From positions 124,001 to 188,000 of the forward strand of contig NZ_JAAVUT010000006.1 in the NCBI RefSeq assembly GCF_018449575.1: a DNA stretch of 64,000 bases. Direction: 5' to 3'. Of the stretch, positions 9,021 to 18,489 are shown piece after piece (within the stretch, counting starts at the first letter, position 1; each line of letters opens with the position of its first letter). The position numbers and the translations under genes are program-made. This DNA comes from Sodalis sp. dw_96. Its GTDB lineage: Bacteria; Pseudomonadota; Gammaproteobacteria; Enterobacterales; Enterobacteriaceae. A model generated the notes under the pieces. That model made no database searches, had not been told where the DNA came from, and saw nothing but the letters and a program-made list of their open reading frames with translations.

Positions 9021-10998
9021 ACAAATGGCTACGGTGTCAGGAGTGGCGCTGGTGGTTATTTGTATCTTTATCGTGATCCAACTGTTCCATTTTGTTCAGC
9101 TACGCCGTGAAGACTATGCCCAGCAGTTGCAAAATATCGCCATGTCAGTGCGGCAACCGCTGGCCAACGCGGTGCTTAAAGCGGACGTTCGGCAAGCCGA
9201 TCAGATACTCGATACCCTGAAACCGGTGGGTATATTAAGCAAGGCAGATGTGGTTCTGCCGAATAATTTCCAGGTACTGCACGCGGATTTCCCCCCCGAG
9301 CGGCGGGTGCCGAATTTAATCGAATATCTTTTCAGGCTGCCGGTGGAGATAACGGTGCCGCTTTATGCGTTACCCCGCACTTCGCATCCGCGCGCGCTGG
9401 CGTCTCTTGTGCTTCAGGCCGACTCTTACCGGTTATATCAGTTTATTGCCAGTACGTTTTCCACGCTGGTGTCCACCTTTCTTTTGCTGGCGTTAATCAT
9501 GACCGTGGCGATTACCTGGTGCATGAATCGTTTGATGGTTCATCCTTTAAGGGAAATTGCCCGGGAATTGGAAAAACTCGCGCCGGAGGAGACCCCTCGG
9601 CATCAATTATCGCTGCCGAGTATGCATCGCGACGATGAGCTGGGGGTGCTGGTGCGCAGCTATAATCGTAATCAGCAGGTGTTGTCGGACATGTTCGAGG
9701 AATTAAGCCGTCTCTCTACCCGCCATGCCGAGACCGCTTTGCCCAACAAGAATCTGTTCACCGCCATGCTGGATTCCCAAATGGCCCTGCCGATAAAATC
9801 GAAACACTTCTGTTTACTGGCCATCAGTATCGGTACCTTACAAGAAGCAACCGGGGTATTGACGGAAGCGCAGCGGGGAGTGCTGCTGATGACCCTTATC
9901 CGGCACCTTAAGCAGCATATCAATGAAAACCGGTTTCTCGGCCAGCTCAACCACAATGAATTCGCCATATTTGATAACGGCATCCAAAATCCGTTCGAAG
10001 GGATGCTGTTAGCGCAAAAAATCATGAAAAGCATTAACGAGCCGCTGAATATCGGCAGCCTGTCGTTACGGCCGATGGCCAGTATCGGCATCGCCCTGGG
10101 GCAGCCCCTTGATGAATCCGCCCATCAGTTATTGCGGCGCGCCACTTCCGCCATGATGTCGGCTCATGATAAAGGCAAAAATCAGATTTTATTCTTTGAG
10201 CCCAAGCTCATGGAGATGGTCCATCGGCGTTTGACCCTTGAGAGCACCATTCTCGAAGGCATAGAGCAAGGCCGCTGCAAGCTGTTTTTCCAGCCTCAGG
10301 TGGATATCCGCAGTCAACAGCTGATTGGCGCGGAAGTGTTATTACGCTGGCGACGGGAAGACGGCGTCTATTCCCTGCCGCCGGATTTTATCAGCGAGGC
10401 GGAGGAGATCGGCGCGATGGTGCCCCTGGGCAATTGGGTGCTGGAAGCATCCTGCCGGGTATTGGCCGACTGGCGCAAGCGGGGTATACATATTCCGCTT
10501 GCGGTGAATATTTCCGCCAAGCAGCTGCAGGAAGCCAATCTGGTACCCTACCTGAAATTGTTGCTGTCACGTTATGAAATCGGCTCTTCCCAGTTGGTTC
10601 TGGAGATAACCGAGACCGCGGAGATAGATGAATTCGAACAATCCCTGTTGCTACTGCGCCAGGTGCGCGAATTGGGGATATTAATCGCATTGGATGATTT
10701 CGGCATGGGTTACGCCAGTTTGTATTATTTGGATCGGTTGCGTAACCTGCCTATCGATTTGCTGAAAATAGATCGCAGTTTCATCGAGGGGCTGCCGGAA
10801 GACCCGGTCATGCTGCGTATTGTCAGTGCCATTGCGCAAGTGCTGGCGTTGCCGGTTATCGCCGAAGGCGTGGAAACCGAGGCGCAACGCGATTTCCTGC
10901 TGGAACAGAAAATCGCCTGGGGACAAGGTTATTTGTTCGCCGAGCCGCTGCCGCAAAACGTTTTTGAACAGCGGTTCCTGCATTTCGCCGCGGTGTAA
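8980..10998 (+). CDS. pdeK: Membrane c-di-GMP phosphodiesterase (HAMP, degenerate GGDEF, EAL; HmsP/PdeK family)
   Basis: This 672-residue inner-membrane protein has a membrane helix at about 18-40, a short periplasmic sensor region, a second helix at about 158-181, a HAMP-like linker (185-235), a GGDEF-like domain (about 245-410) and a C-terminal EAL domain (about 420-665). The GGDEF signature is replaced by NHNEF, so cyclase activity is not expected. The EAL domain keeps AEVLLRW, VNISAKQ, EITETAE, LDDFGMG, KIDRSF, AEGVET and QGYLF, so c-di-GMP hydrolysis is likely. The start is a TTG with AAGGA five bases upstream; family members also contain the RSLTIKQM segment before the first in-frame ATG (9025). 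It lies at the 5' end of the bcs operon, divergently, and plausibly tunes cellulose production. Confidence 0.9.
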   Translation: MENSLRIRRSLTIKQMATVSGVALVVICIFIVIQLFHFVQLRREDYAQQLQNIAMSVRQPLANAVLKADVRQADQILDTLKPVGILSKADVVLPNNFQVLHADFPPERRVPNLIEYLFRLPVEITVPLYALPRTSHPRALASLVLQADSYRLYQFIASTFSTLVSTFLLLALIMTVAITWCMNRLMVHPLREIARELEKLAPEETPRHQLSLPSMHRDDELGVLVRSYNRNQQVLSDMFEELSRLSTRHAETALPNKNLFTAMLDSQMALPIKSKHFCLLAISIGTLQEATGVLTEAQRGVLLMTLIRHLKQHINENRFLGQLNHNEFAIFDNGIQNPFEGMLLAQKIMKSINEPLNIGSLSLRPMASIGIALGQPLDESAHQLLRRATSAMMSAHDKGKNQILFFEPKLMEMVHRRLTLESTILEGIEQGRCKLFFQPQVDIRSQQLIGAEVLLRWRREDGVYSLPPDFISEAEEIGAMVPLGNWVLEASCRVLADWRKRGIHIPLAVNISAKQLQEANLVPYLKLLLSRYEIGSSQLVLEITETAEIDEFEQSLLLLRQVRELGILIALDDFGMGYASLYYLDRLRNLPIDLLKIDRSFIEGLPEDPVMLRIVSAIAQVLALPVIAEGVETEAQRDFLLEQKIAWGQGYLFAEPLPQNVFEQRFLHFAAV

Positions 10999-11304
10999 GC
11001 CGGCGGAGCGATGCGACCGCTCGTCCGTTGCTCAGACTAAAAGCCTGTTTCGGGCCCCTTCCGGACCTATGACCTGTCGTTATGGCCACAAAGTTTCCCA
11101 ATCTCCCATTTTTCTGCTGTTGCGGCATTCAAGAGTAATATTTTCTGCGGTACGGTGACATCCTTAAAGGTCCGCGGTCTAACAACATGGTACACTTTGC
11201 GCCACACTTTTTTTCCGACGGAAAAGTACTAAACGATGGAACGCAAGTAGCCGTCTGACTGAGATGCACATAATTTAATAGGTAGTTTTTGAGTAGGGGT
11301 TCAC

Positions 11305-12798
11305 ATGCAGGGCACCGGAATTCGTCTTTTCATGAGTGGAATGTTACTGGCGACGGTGGGTGGCAATGTGCAGGCAGAAGCATTACAACCCGATCCCGCC
11401 TGGCAACAGGGTAAACTCATCAATGGCTTCTCCTGGCAAGTATTGACGACACCGCAGCGGCCTAACGATCGTATTGAATTACGCCTTATGGTCAATACCG
11501 GTTCGCTGGCGGAAAATGCGCAGCAGACCGGCTACGCGCGGCTCTTGCCCCGGTTGGCGCTGGCCCACAGCGAAAGTTTTTCCGCCACTCAGCTTAAATC
11601 TTTGTGGCAGCAGGGCGCGGATGCCGGACGGCCGCAGGCGCCTGCGGAAATTTCATACGATTACACCCTATATAGCCTCAGCCTGCCCACCGGTCGGCCC
11701 GATTTACTGCGGGATGCCCTCAAATGGATGGCGAACACCGGCGGCCGACTCATCATTAATCCGTCTACGATACATACAGCCACCCAGGTTGCCGATCCGG
11801 TGGCTACCGAACCCGCCAATCCTGGCGGCACCTGGTGGCATTATCGATTGAAAGGGTCGGTATTGCTGGCCCATGATCCCGGCCAATCGGCCCGGTTACC
11901 CGTAAGCGGCCAGCAATTGCAGCAGTTTTACCAGCATTGGTATACCCCTGACGCCATGACGCTGTATGTGGTGGGCAACGTGGACAGCCGCGGTTTGAAC
12001 GAGCAGATCGTGAAAACGTTTTCTTCATTAAAGGGCCGGCGGGATATGCCCGCCACCATGCCGACCCTGTCGCCGCTGCCGTCCCAGCCGGTCAGCCTGA
12101 TGAGCGACAACGGCAAGGAAGACAGCCTGAAACTGATTTGGGACGCTCCGTGGCAGCCTATCAGGGACTCCCGCTCCCTGAACCTTTATTGGCGCAGCGA
12201 TCTGGCGCGGGAAGCGCTCTATATGCATGTTCAGCAAGCGCTGCAGGCATCCAGAGACAATAATCTCAAGCAGGCCAATTTGCGCTTCGATTGCAATGTG
12301 CATTATCAGCGTGCTCAATGCGCCATTCATATCGATACTCCGGCCGAAGGGTTGATGCCGGCCATGACGTTTGTGGCCCATGAACTGGCGAGCTTGCGTA
12401 ATGCCGGCCTGGACAAAGCGGAATTCGACGCACTGATGGCGCGCAAAACCGGGGAACTCAGCACGCTTTTCGCCACGTATGCCCGTACCGATACCGGCAT
12501 ATTGATGAGCCAGCGTCTGCGCTCGCAGCAAAATGACGTGGTGGATATCGCTCCCGAGCAATACCAGAAGTTGCGTAATGAATTTTTGACCCAATTATCG
12601 CTGCCGATGCTGAACCAGGAGCTGCGTAATCAATTATCGCAGAACGCGATTCTTATCCTGATGCAGCCCAAAGGCGAACCGGAAGTCAATATGAAGGCGC
12701 TGCAGGAAACCTACGATCATATTATGGCGCCGGGGCCGCAACCCGCATCCGTTGACGAGAGCAAACCGGAAGTGACGGATATCCCGCCGCAGTCCTGA
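11305..12798 (+). CDS. yhjJ: YhjJ, M16-peptidase-like periplasmic protein without zinc motif
   Basis: The protein has 497 residues and is closely similar, as remembered, to E. coli YhjJ, including the ALQPDPAWQQG start of the mature region. A signal peptide ends near VQA-EA (about residue 24). The fold is that of insulinase/processing peptidases (M16), but the HxxEH zinc-binding motif is absent where it would occur (around ARLLPRLALAHSES), so it is probably not a protease. The role is unknown; it is a periplasmic M16 relative. It is a single-gene unit 306 bases after the phosphodiesterase gene, followed by a stem-loop terminator shared with the convergent permease gene. Confidence 0.9.
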   Translation: MQGTGIRLFMSGMLLATVGGNVQAEALQPDPAWQQGKLINGFSWQVLTTPQRPNDRIELRLMVNTGSLAENAQQTGYARLLPRLALAHSESFSATQLKSLWQQGADAGRPQAPAEISYDYTLYSLSLPTGRPDLLRDALKWMANTGGRLIINPSTIHTATQVADPVATEPANPGGTWWHYRLKGSVLLAHDPGQSARLPVSGQQLQQFYQHWYTPDAMTLYVVGNVDSRGLNEQIVKTFSSLKGRRDMPATMPTLSPLPSQPVSLMSDNGKEDSLKLIWDAPWQPIRDSRSLNLYWRSDLAREALYMHVQQALQASRDNNLKQANLRFDCNVHYQRAQCAIHIDTPAEGLMPAMTFVAHELASLRNAGLDKAEFDALMARKTGELSTLFATYARTDTGILMSQRLRSQQNDVVDIAPEQYQKLRNEFLTQLSLPMLNQELRNQLSQNAILILMQPKGEPEVNMKALQETYDHIMAPGPQPASVDESKPEVTDIPPQS

Positions 12799-12827
12799 CG
12801 CATGTGATACTGGCTATTATCAGGCCG

Positions 12828-12861
12828 CTGACAAATGCACGCGGTGTGTGCATTTTGTCAG
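12828..12861. terminator. Bidirectional stem-loop between yhjJ and the NCS1 permease gene
   Basis: CTGACAAATGCAC at 12828 pairs with GTGCATTTTGTCAG ending at 12861, with one bulged base and a 7-base loop. It lies between two convergent genes. There is no long T-run on either side, so it is a probable rather than certain terminator. Confidence 0.6.
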
Positions 12862-12887
12862 CAAGCTCAGCTCCTCCCCCCTGAAAA

Positions 12888-14225
12888 TCAATCTCTGATT
12901 TCACACGCCGAACTGACGGCGGAAAAACCGTTTTTACCTTTGATAATGTGGATGAGCCAGTAGAGGGAACTCGACACCAGCAATGAGTTAAGCGAGGGAA
13001 TGCCCCATTGAACGAGCAGGCCGAAAAGGCTGCCGATTATCCATGCGAACATGGCAGGCCAGCCGATTAGCGGCGTCGCGGCGGCGTCCGGCAATTGCCC
13101 GTTGATCCGGGTAGCGTCCAATAGGGTTCGGTGGGAGCGCAAAATATAATAATCGATCAGCATCACGCCGGCGATAGGGGGAAACAACACGCCGAAAAGC
13201 GTCAGGATGCCGGTAAATTGGTCGAGGATGCCCATGACTGATAGTGACGTGCCCGCCACACCCAGGAGAAGGGTTAAACACCGGTAGGACCATTTTTTGC
13301 CGGTAATGGCTTCCAACATATTGGCGAAGCCCAAGGTGGAGGAATAAAGATTGATATCGTTTATCTTCACCGCCGACAGCAGCGCCGCGGCCAGGCCCAG
13401 CCATCCCGCGCTTTGGGTCATGATGGCCACCACGTCGGATGTATGCATGGCTTTGGCCACCAGGATGGCGATCCCGTTAACGACAAATTCCCCAATGACG
13501 ATGGAGAGCGTCATCATCCAGAATACATGGCGGCCGCTCCGGCAATAGCGACTCATATCAGGGGAGACAATGGCGAACACCATATGGCCGCCGGCGATAA
13601 TGGTGGCGGCCGCGCCGAGGCTCAACGGCGGTCCGACGGGCGCGGCGTCAATAAGTTCCCGCAGGTCTTGTCCCTGTATCAGACCGATGCAAATCCAGGC
13701 GATCGCCAGGAAAAACAGCGGTACCGCCACTTTTGCCGTCCAGTTCAGCCCGCGAAAACCAAAGACCACCAGAATGGTAAGCAACAGCCCTGATATCGCC
13801 GCCCCCCAGCGGAAAATCCCCTGATTCTCTTTATCCAGATCCAGCGCGGATATAGCCCCTTTGGCCAGAATGGCATTTTGTACGCCAAACCATCCCAGCA
13901 GGCTAATGGCAATAGCTAAACCAATCATGGCCGAACCATAACGGCCAAAACCGCACCAACGGGCCAGCAAGCTGGTGGATAGTCCCTCGCGCGCAGCGGC
14001 GATGCCTAAACCCAAACTGATAAATTCGAGGATGAGACTCCCCAACAGAGTAGCCCACATGGCTTGGGAGAGCGTCATGGAGTGTCCGAGGGTGGCGCCT
14101 AGCATAAATTGCACCAGCGACGTGGTGGCGCCGATGCGAATGATGGCGACGGTGAACAGACTGGCACGGGCGGATGCCGGTACGCGTCCCGAGGTGTAAT
14201 CATTGGTGGAGGTGCGTTCTTTCAT
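12888..14225 (-). CDS. NCS1-family purine/cytosine-type permease (CodB/CytX-like)
   Basis: The protein has about 446 residues and 12 predicted membrane segments, with the N-terminal pattern of NCS1 permeases (TSLVQFMLGATLGHSMTL). It would import a nucleobase, hydroxymethylpyrimidine or a related compound with H+ or Na+ across the inner membrane. The start at 14225 is chosen because AAGGAAA lies about six bases upstream; an in-frame ATG 16 codons earlier lacks such a site. It replaces nothing known in the E. coli yhjJ-kdgK interval, so it is accessory at this locus. A terminator-like hairpin on its strand lies about 130 bases upstream of its start, which may mean a regulated leader. The substrate cannot be decided. 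Confidence 0.8.
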   Translation of the reverse strand: MKERTSTNDYTSGRVPASARASLFTVAIIRIGATTSLVQFMLGATLGHSMTLSQAMWATLLGSLILEFISLGLGIAAAREGLSTSLLARWCGFGRYGSAMIGLAIAISLLGWFGVQNAILAKGAISALDLDKENQGIFRWGAAISGLLLTILVVFGFRGLNWTAKVAVPLFFLAIAWICIGLIQGQDLRELIDAAPVGPPLSLGAAATIIAGGHMVFAIVSPDMSRYCRSGRHVFWMMTLSIVIGEFVVNGIAILVAKAMHTSDVVAIMTQSAGWLGLAAALLSAVKINDINLYSSTLGFANMLEAITGKKWSYRCLTLLLGVAGTSLSVMGILDQFTGILTLFGVLFPPIAGVMLIDYYILRSHRTLLDATRINGQLPDAAATPLIGWPAMFAWIIGSLFGLLVQWGIPSLNSLLVSSSLYWLIHIIKGKNGFSAVSSACEIRD

Positions 14226-14943
14226 GGCTTTTCCTTGCAAAATGTTGCTGTCCTTGAATAGTGCCATGCACACCCTGTTTGAATGCTCAATCAGTGAATA
14301 TTGTTAATTCGATAAAGAGTGAAAGATCAGATTTTGCCGTTGTAATTCAGTATCAAAAAAAAAGCGCCGGATAGCGCTTTTGTGAAAATATTCAAATAGG
14401 ATTGTCGTCATAAGTGCCTGATTGCTTGAATAATCCCTTCTTGATGGGACAATATTATATTGCAAGCATATGAATATAATATAATTTTATCTTAAATATC
14501 AATATCATTAATTGATTCAAGAATGGTAACCGCCCATGCCCTATGTGATTTTTAAGCGTGGTAAATAATATAATTTATCTCTGATAAACAAAAATTGGCA
14601 GGGGTTGTACTGTGCTTGGCTTAAGGCATGTTAGCTATTCCCAACCTGACCTTTGAAGGGAAATATTCTACTTAAATACAACAAATGCAGTGGATTAAAC
14701 AATAATCTTTATTGAAAAGTGAGTTACCAGTTCTATGCAATTAGGGCACGAAAAAAACACGGCTCAATCATTAGGACGATTTAAAGAATTTTGCTGGTTA
14801 GCGCCAATGATCGCCGGACAATATCGAATATTCCGGCATCAGTGCTCCACCCGCATCGACTCACACATTATGGGTATCTTCCGCCGCGCCGCCTGATACG
14901 AAACGCGGCGCAATAGTCGGCAGGGCTGCCGGCACGCCGGCAC
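14226..14943. other. Long AT-rich intergenic region upstream of the NCS1 permease gene
   Basis: About 720 bases hold no convincing gene. Contents: a minus-strand terminator-like hairpin (14355-14381), a GC-rich inverted repeat at 14886-14911 (GCGCCGC/GCGGCGC) just downstream of kdgK that may act as its terminator, and a very AT-rich core at 14450-14720. A 53-codon frame at 14735-14896 on the plus strand has no recognisable product. No riboswitch consensus was recognised. Confidence 0.5.
14355..14381 (-). terminator. Rho-independent terminator in the leader region of the NCS1 permease gene
   Basis: On the minus strand AAAAGCGC pairs with GCGCTTTT around a TATCCG loop and is followed by a run of Ts (nine in all from the stem). 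It points toward the permease gene, about 130 bases before its ATG. It either ends a short upstream transcript or works as an attenuator. Confidence 0.6.
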
Positions 14944-15876
14944 TTAGCGTGGCATCGCTTCTCGTGGAATGATGGCGCCGCGGTATTGAATCACCGTGCC
15001 GGCGGTGAGATGGCCGCATTTGGCCGCCGCCGCGGCATCACCGCCGGTCAGCCGCACCGCCAGGTAACCGGCGCTGAAGGAATCTCCCGCCGCCGTGGTA
15101 TCAACCACTTTTTCCTTCGGTAATTTCACCGCCGGCACGTCCAGTAGCTCGCCGGCTCCGGTGGACACCAGGCAGGACTCGGCGCCGCGTTTAATAACGA
15201 TTTCCCCCACGCCCCAGGCGCGGGTGCGTTTGAGAACCTCGTCGACGCTGTGTTTTCCCCATAACATGTCCTCATCGTCCAGGGTAAGGAAGGCGATATC
15301 GGTACAGGACAATATATCGCGGTAAGCCGCCTGGGTCTCTTCCTTGCTCTGCCACAGACGCGGGCGATAATTGTTGTCAAAGATCACTTTGCCGCCGTTG
15401 GCCCGGCAGGCTTTTAATAATGCCAGCAGCCGTTCCCGGCTTTTCGCGTTCAAAATGGCGATGCTGATACCGCTGAGATAGAGGTAGTCAAATTCGGCCA
15501 GCTGTCGGCAAATACGCTCGGAATCGTCACTCTCAAGCCAATAACGGGCGGCGGCTTCATTACGCCAGTAATAGAAAGTGCGCTCCCCGGTTTCATCTGT
15601 CTCGATATAATATAAACCGGGCAGACGGTTATCCATCCGCTGTATGAGATCGGTTTGCACACCTTCCCGCCGCCAGGCGCTAAGCATTTCTTCACTGAAG
15701 TTATCGGTACCGAGGGCGGTGACATAATGCACGCCGAGGTTTTCCGGGTTCACCAGCCGGGATAAATAGACCGAGGTATTCAGCGTATCGCCGCCAAAGC
15801 CGCGCTTCACATCGGTCCCTTTTTGGGACAGTTCAATCATGCATTCGCCGATGACGGCAATGTTTTGGGTTGTCAT
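14944..15876 (-). CDS. kdgK: 2-dehydro-3-deoxygluconokinase (KDG kinase)
   Basis: This 310-residue PfkB-family sugar kinase phosphorylates 2-keto-3-deoxygluconate to KDPG in hexuronate and pectin catabolism. The C-terminal PfkB signature reads DTTAAGDSFSAGYL, with the catalytic Asp in AAGDS (the usual GAGD has Ala for the first Gly, as in several KdgKs). The N-terminal GGDTLNTSVYLSRL substrate-binding segment is present. The start at 15876 (MTTQNIAVIGE) fits the family; an in-frame ATG 26 codons upstream would add a non-homologous hydrophobic stretch. A KdgR-like operator lies at 15960-15978, so induction by KDG is expected. Its place next to yhjG and yhjJ matches the enteric gene order. Confidence 0.95.
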   Translation of the reverse strand: MTTQNIAVIGECMIELSQKGTDVKRGFGGDTLNTSVYLSRLVNPENLGVHYVTALGTDNFSEEMLSAWRREGVQTDLIQRMDNRLPGLYYIETDETGERTFYYWRNEAAARYWLESDDSERICRQLAEFDYLYLSGISIAILNAKSRERLLALLKACRANGGKVIFDNNYRPRLWQSKEETQAAYRDILSCTDIAFLTLDDEDMLWGKHSVDEVLKRTRAWGVGEIVIKRGAESCLVSTGAGELLDVPAVKLPKEKVVDTTAAGDSFSAGYLAVRLTGGDAAAAAKCGHLTAGTVIQYRGAIIPREAMPR

Positions 15877-15959
15877 TAACTGCGACCTGTATGAGTAAAA
15901 AAAGAAAAAGGATAACAATACACCTAGTCTCAACAGATTGTTCATGCCAGTCAATAGCC

Positions 15960-15978
15960 GCTGAAACGTTGTTTTAAT
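15960..15978. promoter_or_regulatory. Putative KdgR operator upstream of kdgK
   Basis: The sequence GCTGAAACGTTGTTTTAAT matches the KdgR-box consensus AATRAAAYNNYRTTTYATT at 16 of 19 positions (counting the two N), including both AAAC/GTTT half-sites. It lies about 84 bases upstream of the kdgK start codon, where repressor binding could overlap the promoter. KdgR repression of kdgK is established in Pectobacterium and Dickeya. Confidence 0.65.
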
Positions 15979-16205
15979 TTTTCATGACCTGGATCGTCTC
16001 CCCTCCGATTGCTTATGGACAGCAAACGCCATGCCAAAGCGGCGGGTTGAGCCGAGGCGCTATCGCGATTTCTGTTGTGCCGAGGGGCTAACGTTATAGG
16101 AATATAGATAATTTTATCCACTGCAATGTTATCCCCTTGCAGCGGACCGAGAATCCTCGACTATCATTAATGTTACAAAGACGCTTGTGGAGGGATGAAA
16201 CAATC

Positions 16206-18482
16206 ATGACACTGACCAAAAAAGCGATCGGTGGGACAGTATTGTTTCTGCTATTGGTAATCATTGCTGTAGTGATATTCATCGCGACATTTGATCTCAA
16301 TCGCCTGAAGCCAACCATCAATGAAAAAGTAACCGCCGAGCTGCACCGCCCCTTTGCCATTAACGGCGATCTGGGCGTGCAATGGATGCGTCAACCGGAT
16401 CAAACAGGCTGGCGCGCATGGGTCCCTTGGCCGCATCTTCATGCCGAAGACGTGGTATTGGGCAACCCACCCGATGTTCCCGGCGATTATACCGCCCGGC
16501 TTAAAAGGGTGGAGGCCAGCATTTCACCTCTCGCATTACTGCATAAAGAAGTTTATCTGCCCCGGATCACGCTGGTGGAGCCCGATGCCGCGTTAAAGCG
16601 CCTGCAAAACGGTAAAAATAACTGGACCTTCAATCTGGCCAACAGCGATCAGCCGCAGCAGGGCACCCCGCAGTCATCCTGGTCGTTCAAGGTGGACGAT
16701 ATCGCTTTCGATCAGGGTAAAATCGGTTTTCAGGATCCCATCACCAAAGCAGATGTGCAGGTGCTGGTGAATCCGTTGGGCAAGCCGGTGCCGTTTGCCG
16801 AACTGGCCGGCGGCGATGATAAGGCCGCCGATACCACGTCGAAGGAAACCGTCGGTACCACGTCGAAGAAAACCGCCGATACCGCTTCGAAGGAAACCGC
16901 CGATACCACGTCGAAGAAAACCGCCGATACTGCTTCGAAGGAAACCGCCGGTACCACGTCGAAGGAAACCGCCGATACCACGTCGAAGGGAACCGCCGAT
17001 ACCACGTCGAAGGAAGCCGCCGGCAGCACATCGACGAAAGCCGCCGGAACTACTGCGCAGAAAACCGACGATTATGTGTTCGGCTGGAAGGTCAGCGGTA
17101 AATACAACAATGAACCGTTGAAGGGCGACGGGAAAATCGGCGGCATGCTGGCCCTGCGCAGCGATAATCGACCGTTTCCGCTACAGGCGGATGTCAGCTC
17201 CGGATCCACCCGTGTGGCGCTGGTGGGAACCCTGCAAGATCCTATGAACCTCGGCGGCCTGGATTTGCGGTTGAAGTTATCCGGCGACAGCCTAGCGGAT
17301 CTCCATGGCCTCACCGGCGTAGTGTTGCCGGAAACGCCGCCTTATTCCACCGACGGCCATCTGATCGCCCGTTTTCAGGAAAAAAAGGGCAACCGTTTCC
17401 GCTATGAAAATTTCAACGGCAAAATCGGCCAGAGCGATATCCACGGCACGCTGGAATTTGTGCAAGGCAAACCACGGCCATCACTGAGCGGCAAAGTGGA
17501 ATCCAATCAACTGCGGTTCGCCGATTTGGGTCCGTTGATTGGCGCGGATTCCGGCACCGCCGGCAAGAAACAGCAGGCCAAGACTCAATCGATACAGCCG
17601 CCTGATAAAGTCCTGCCCTATGATAAGTTTGATACCGATAAATGGAGCACCATGGATGCGGACGTGACCTTTAGCGGTAAACGCATTGAGCATGGTAAAT
17701 CCCTTCCGATCAGCGATCTGTTTACCCATGTCAAACTGGACGACGGCGTGTTGCTGCTGGACCCGCTGCGTTTCGGCCTGGCTCGGGGCAACCTCAATTC
17801 CACGATCCGGCTGGAAGGTAATCAGAAGCCCATGCGTGGCCGGGCCGATCTGCATGCGCGCAGACTGCAGCTCAAGGCGCTGTTCCCGGATGTGGCGGCG
17901 ATGCGCAGCAGCATGGGGCAATTAAACGGCGATGCGCAATTCACCGGTACCGGCAATTCGGTGGCGGCCCTGCTGGGCAGCAGCAACGGCGAGGTGCGTA
18001 TCTTGATGAATGACGGCGTCATCAGCCGGAACCTGATGGAAATCGCCGGGCTGAATGTCGGCAACTATGTGGTGGGCAAGCTGTTCGGCGACGATCAGGT
18101 GAGAATCAATTGCGCGGCGGCGGATCTCGGCGTACGTAACGGATTGGCTACGCCGAAAATATTCGTTTTCGATACCGAAAACGCGGTGATCAAAATCGAC
18201 GGCACCACCAACTTCGCCTCGGAGCAACTGGATCTTTCCATTAATCCGGACAGTAAAGGGGCACGCATCGTCACCTTGCGTTCGCCGTTATATGTACGCG
18301 GAACCTTTAAGCATCCGGACGCGGGCGTGAAACCCGGTCCGCTGATTGCCCGCGGCGCGGCGGCGGTGGCCCTGGGTGCGGTGCTGACCCCGGCGGCGGC
18401 GCTGCTGGCGCTGATTTCCCCCAGCGGCGGCGAGGAGAATCAGTGCGGACCGATATTGCAGGAGATGAAAAACAGTAAGTAA
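16206..18482 (+). CDS. yhjG: AsmA-family envelope protein YhjG with octapeptide repeat insertion
   Basis: The 758-residue protein has an N-terminal membrane helix (about residues 10-30, IGGTVLFLLLVIIAVVIFIA) followed by a large periplasmic AsmA-like domain (FDLNRLKP start, beta-strand-rich repeats, C-terminal ALLGSSNGEVRILMNDG segment). AsmA-like proteins bridge the periplasm and are implicated in phospholipid transport and outer-membrane homeostasis; the specific role of YhjG is not established. The start at 16206 follows GGAGGG and matches the family. Residues about 209-287 are nine to ten copies of an 8-residue repeat (DTTSKETA), absent from E. coli YhjG (686 residues) and accounting for the extra length. 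It converges with cdh, with only 7 bases between the stops. Confidence 0.9.
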   Translation: MTLTKKAIGGTVLFLLLVIIAVVIFIATFDLNRLKPTINEKVTAELHRPFAINGDLGVQWMRQPDQTGWRAWVPWPHLHAEDVVLGNPPDVPGDYTARLKRVEASISPLALLHKEVYLPRITLVEPDAALKRLQNGKNNWTFNLANSDQPQQGTPQSSWSFKVDDIAFDQGKIGFQDPITKADVQVLVNPLGKPVPFAELAGGDDKAADTTSKETVGTTSKKTADTASKETADTTSKKTADTASKETAGTTSKETADTTSKGTADTTSKEAAGSTSTKAAGTTAQKTDDYVFGWKVSGKYNNEPLKGDGKIGGMLALRSDNRPFPLQADVSSGSTRVALVGTLQDPMNLGGLDLRLKLSGDSLADLHGLTGVVLPETPPYSTDGHLIARFQEKKGNRFRYENFNGKIGQSDIHGTLEFVQGKPRPSLSGKVESNQLRFADLGPLIGADSGTAGKKQQAKTQSIQPPDKVLPYDKFDTDKWSTMDADVTFSGKRIEHGKSLPISDLFTHVKLDDGVLLLDPLRFGLARGNLNSTIRLEGNQKPMRGRADLHARRLQLKALFPDVAAMRSSMGQLNGDAQFTGTGNSVAALLGSSNGEVRILMNDGVISRNLMEIAGLNVGNYVVGKLFGDDQVRINCAAADLGVRNGLATPKIFVFDTENAVIKIDGTTNFASEQLDLSINPDSKGARIVTLRSPLYVRGTFKHPDAGVKPGPLIARGAAAVALGAVLTPAAALLALISPSGGEENQCGPILQEMKNSK
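16830..17066 (+). repeat. 24-bp tandem repeat inside yhjG (about 10 units)
   Basis: Units begin every 24 bases from 16830 (16830, 16854, 16878 and so on to 17046) and encode variants of DTTSKETA: D/G-T/S-T/A-S-K-E/K-T-A. The last two units are the most diverged. The repeat preserves the frame at any copy number, so length variation would not disrupt the gene. Confidence 0.95.
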
Positions 18483-18489
18483 GGACCCG

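Noticed and set aside
14735-14896. 53-codon plus-strand ORF between the NCS1 permease gene and kdgK
   Set aside because: No recognisable product and no clear ribosome site; its end runs into a GC-rich inverted repeat next to kdgK.
14381-14900. Known riboswitch in the NCS1 permease leader
   Set aside because: No TPP, purine or other consensus core could be recognised by eye; only the terminator is supported.
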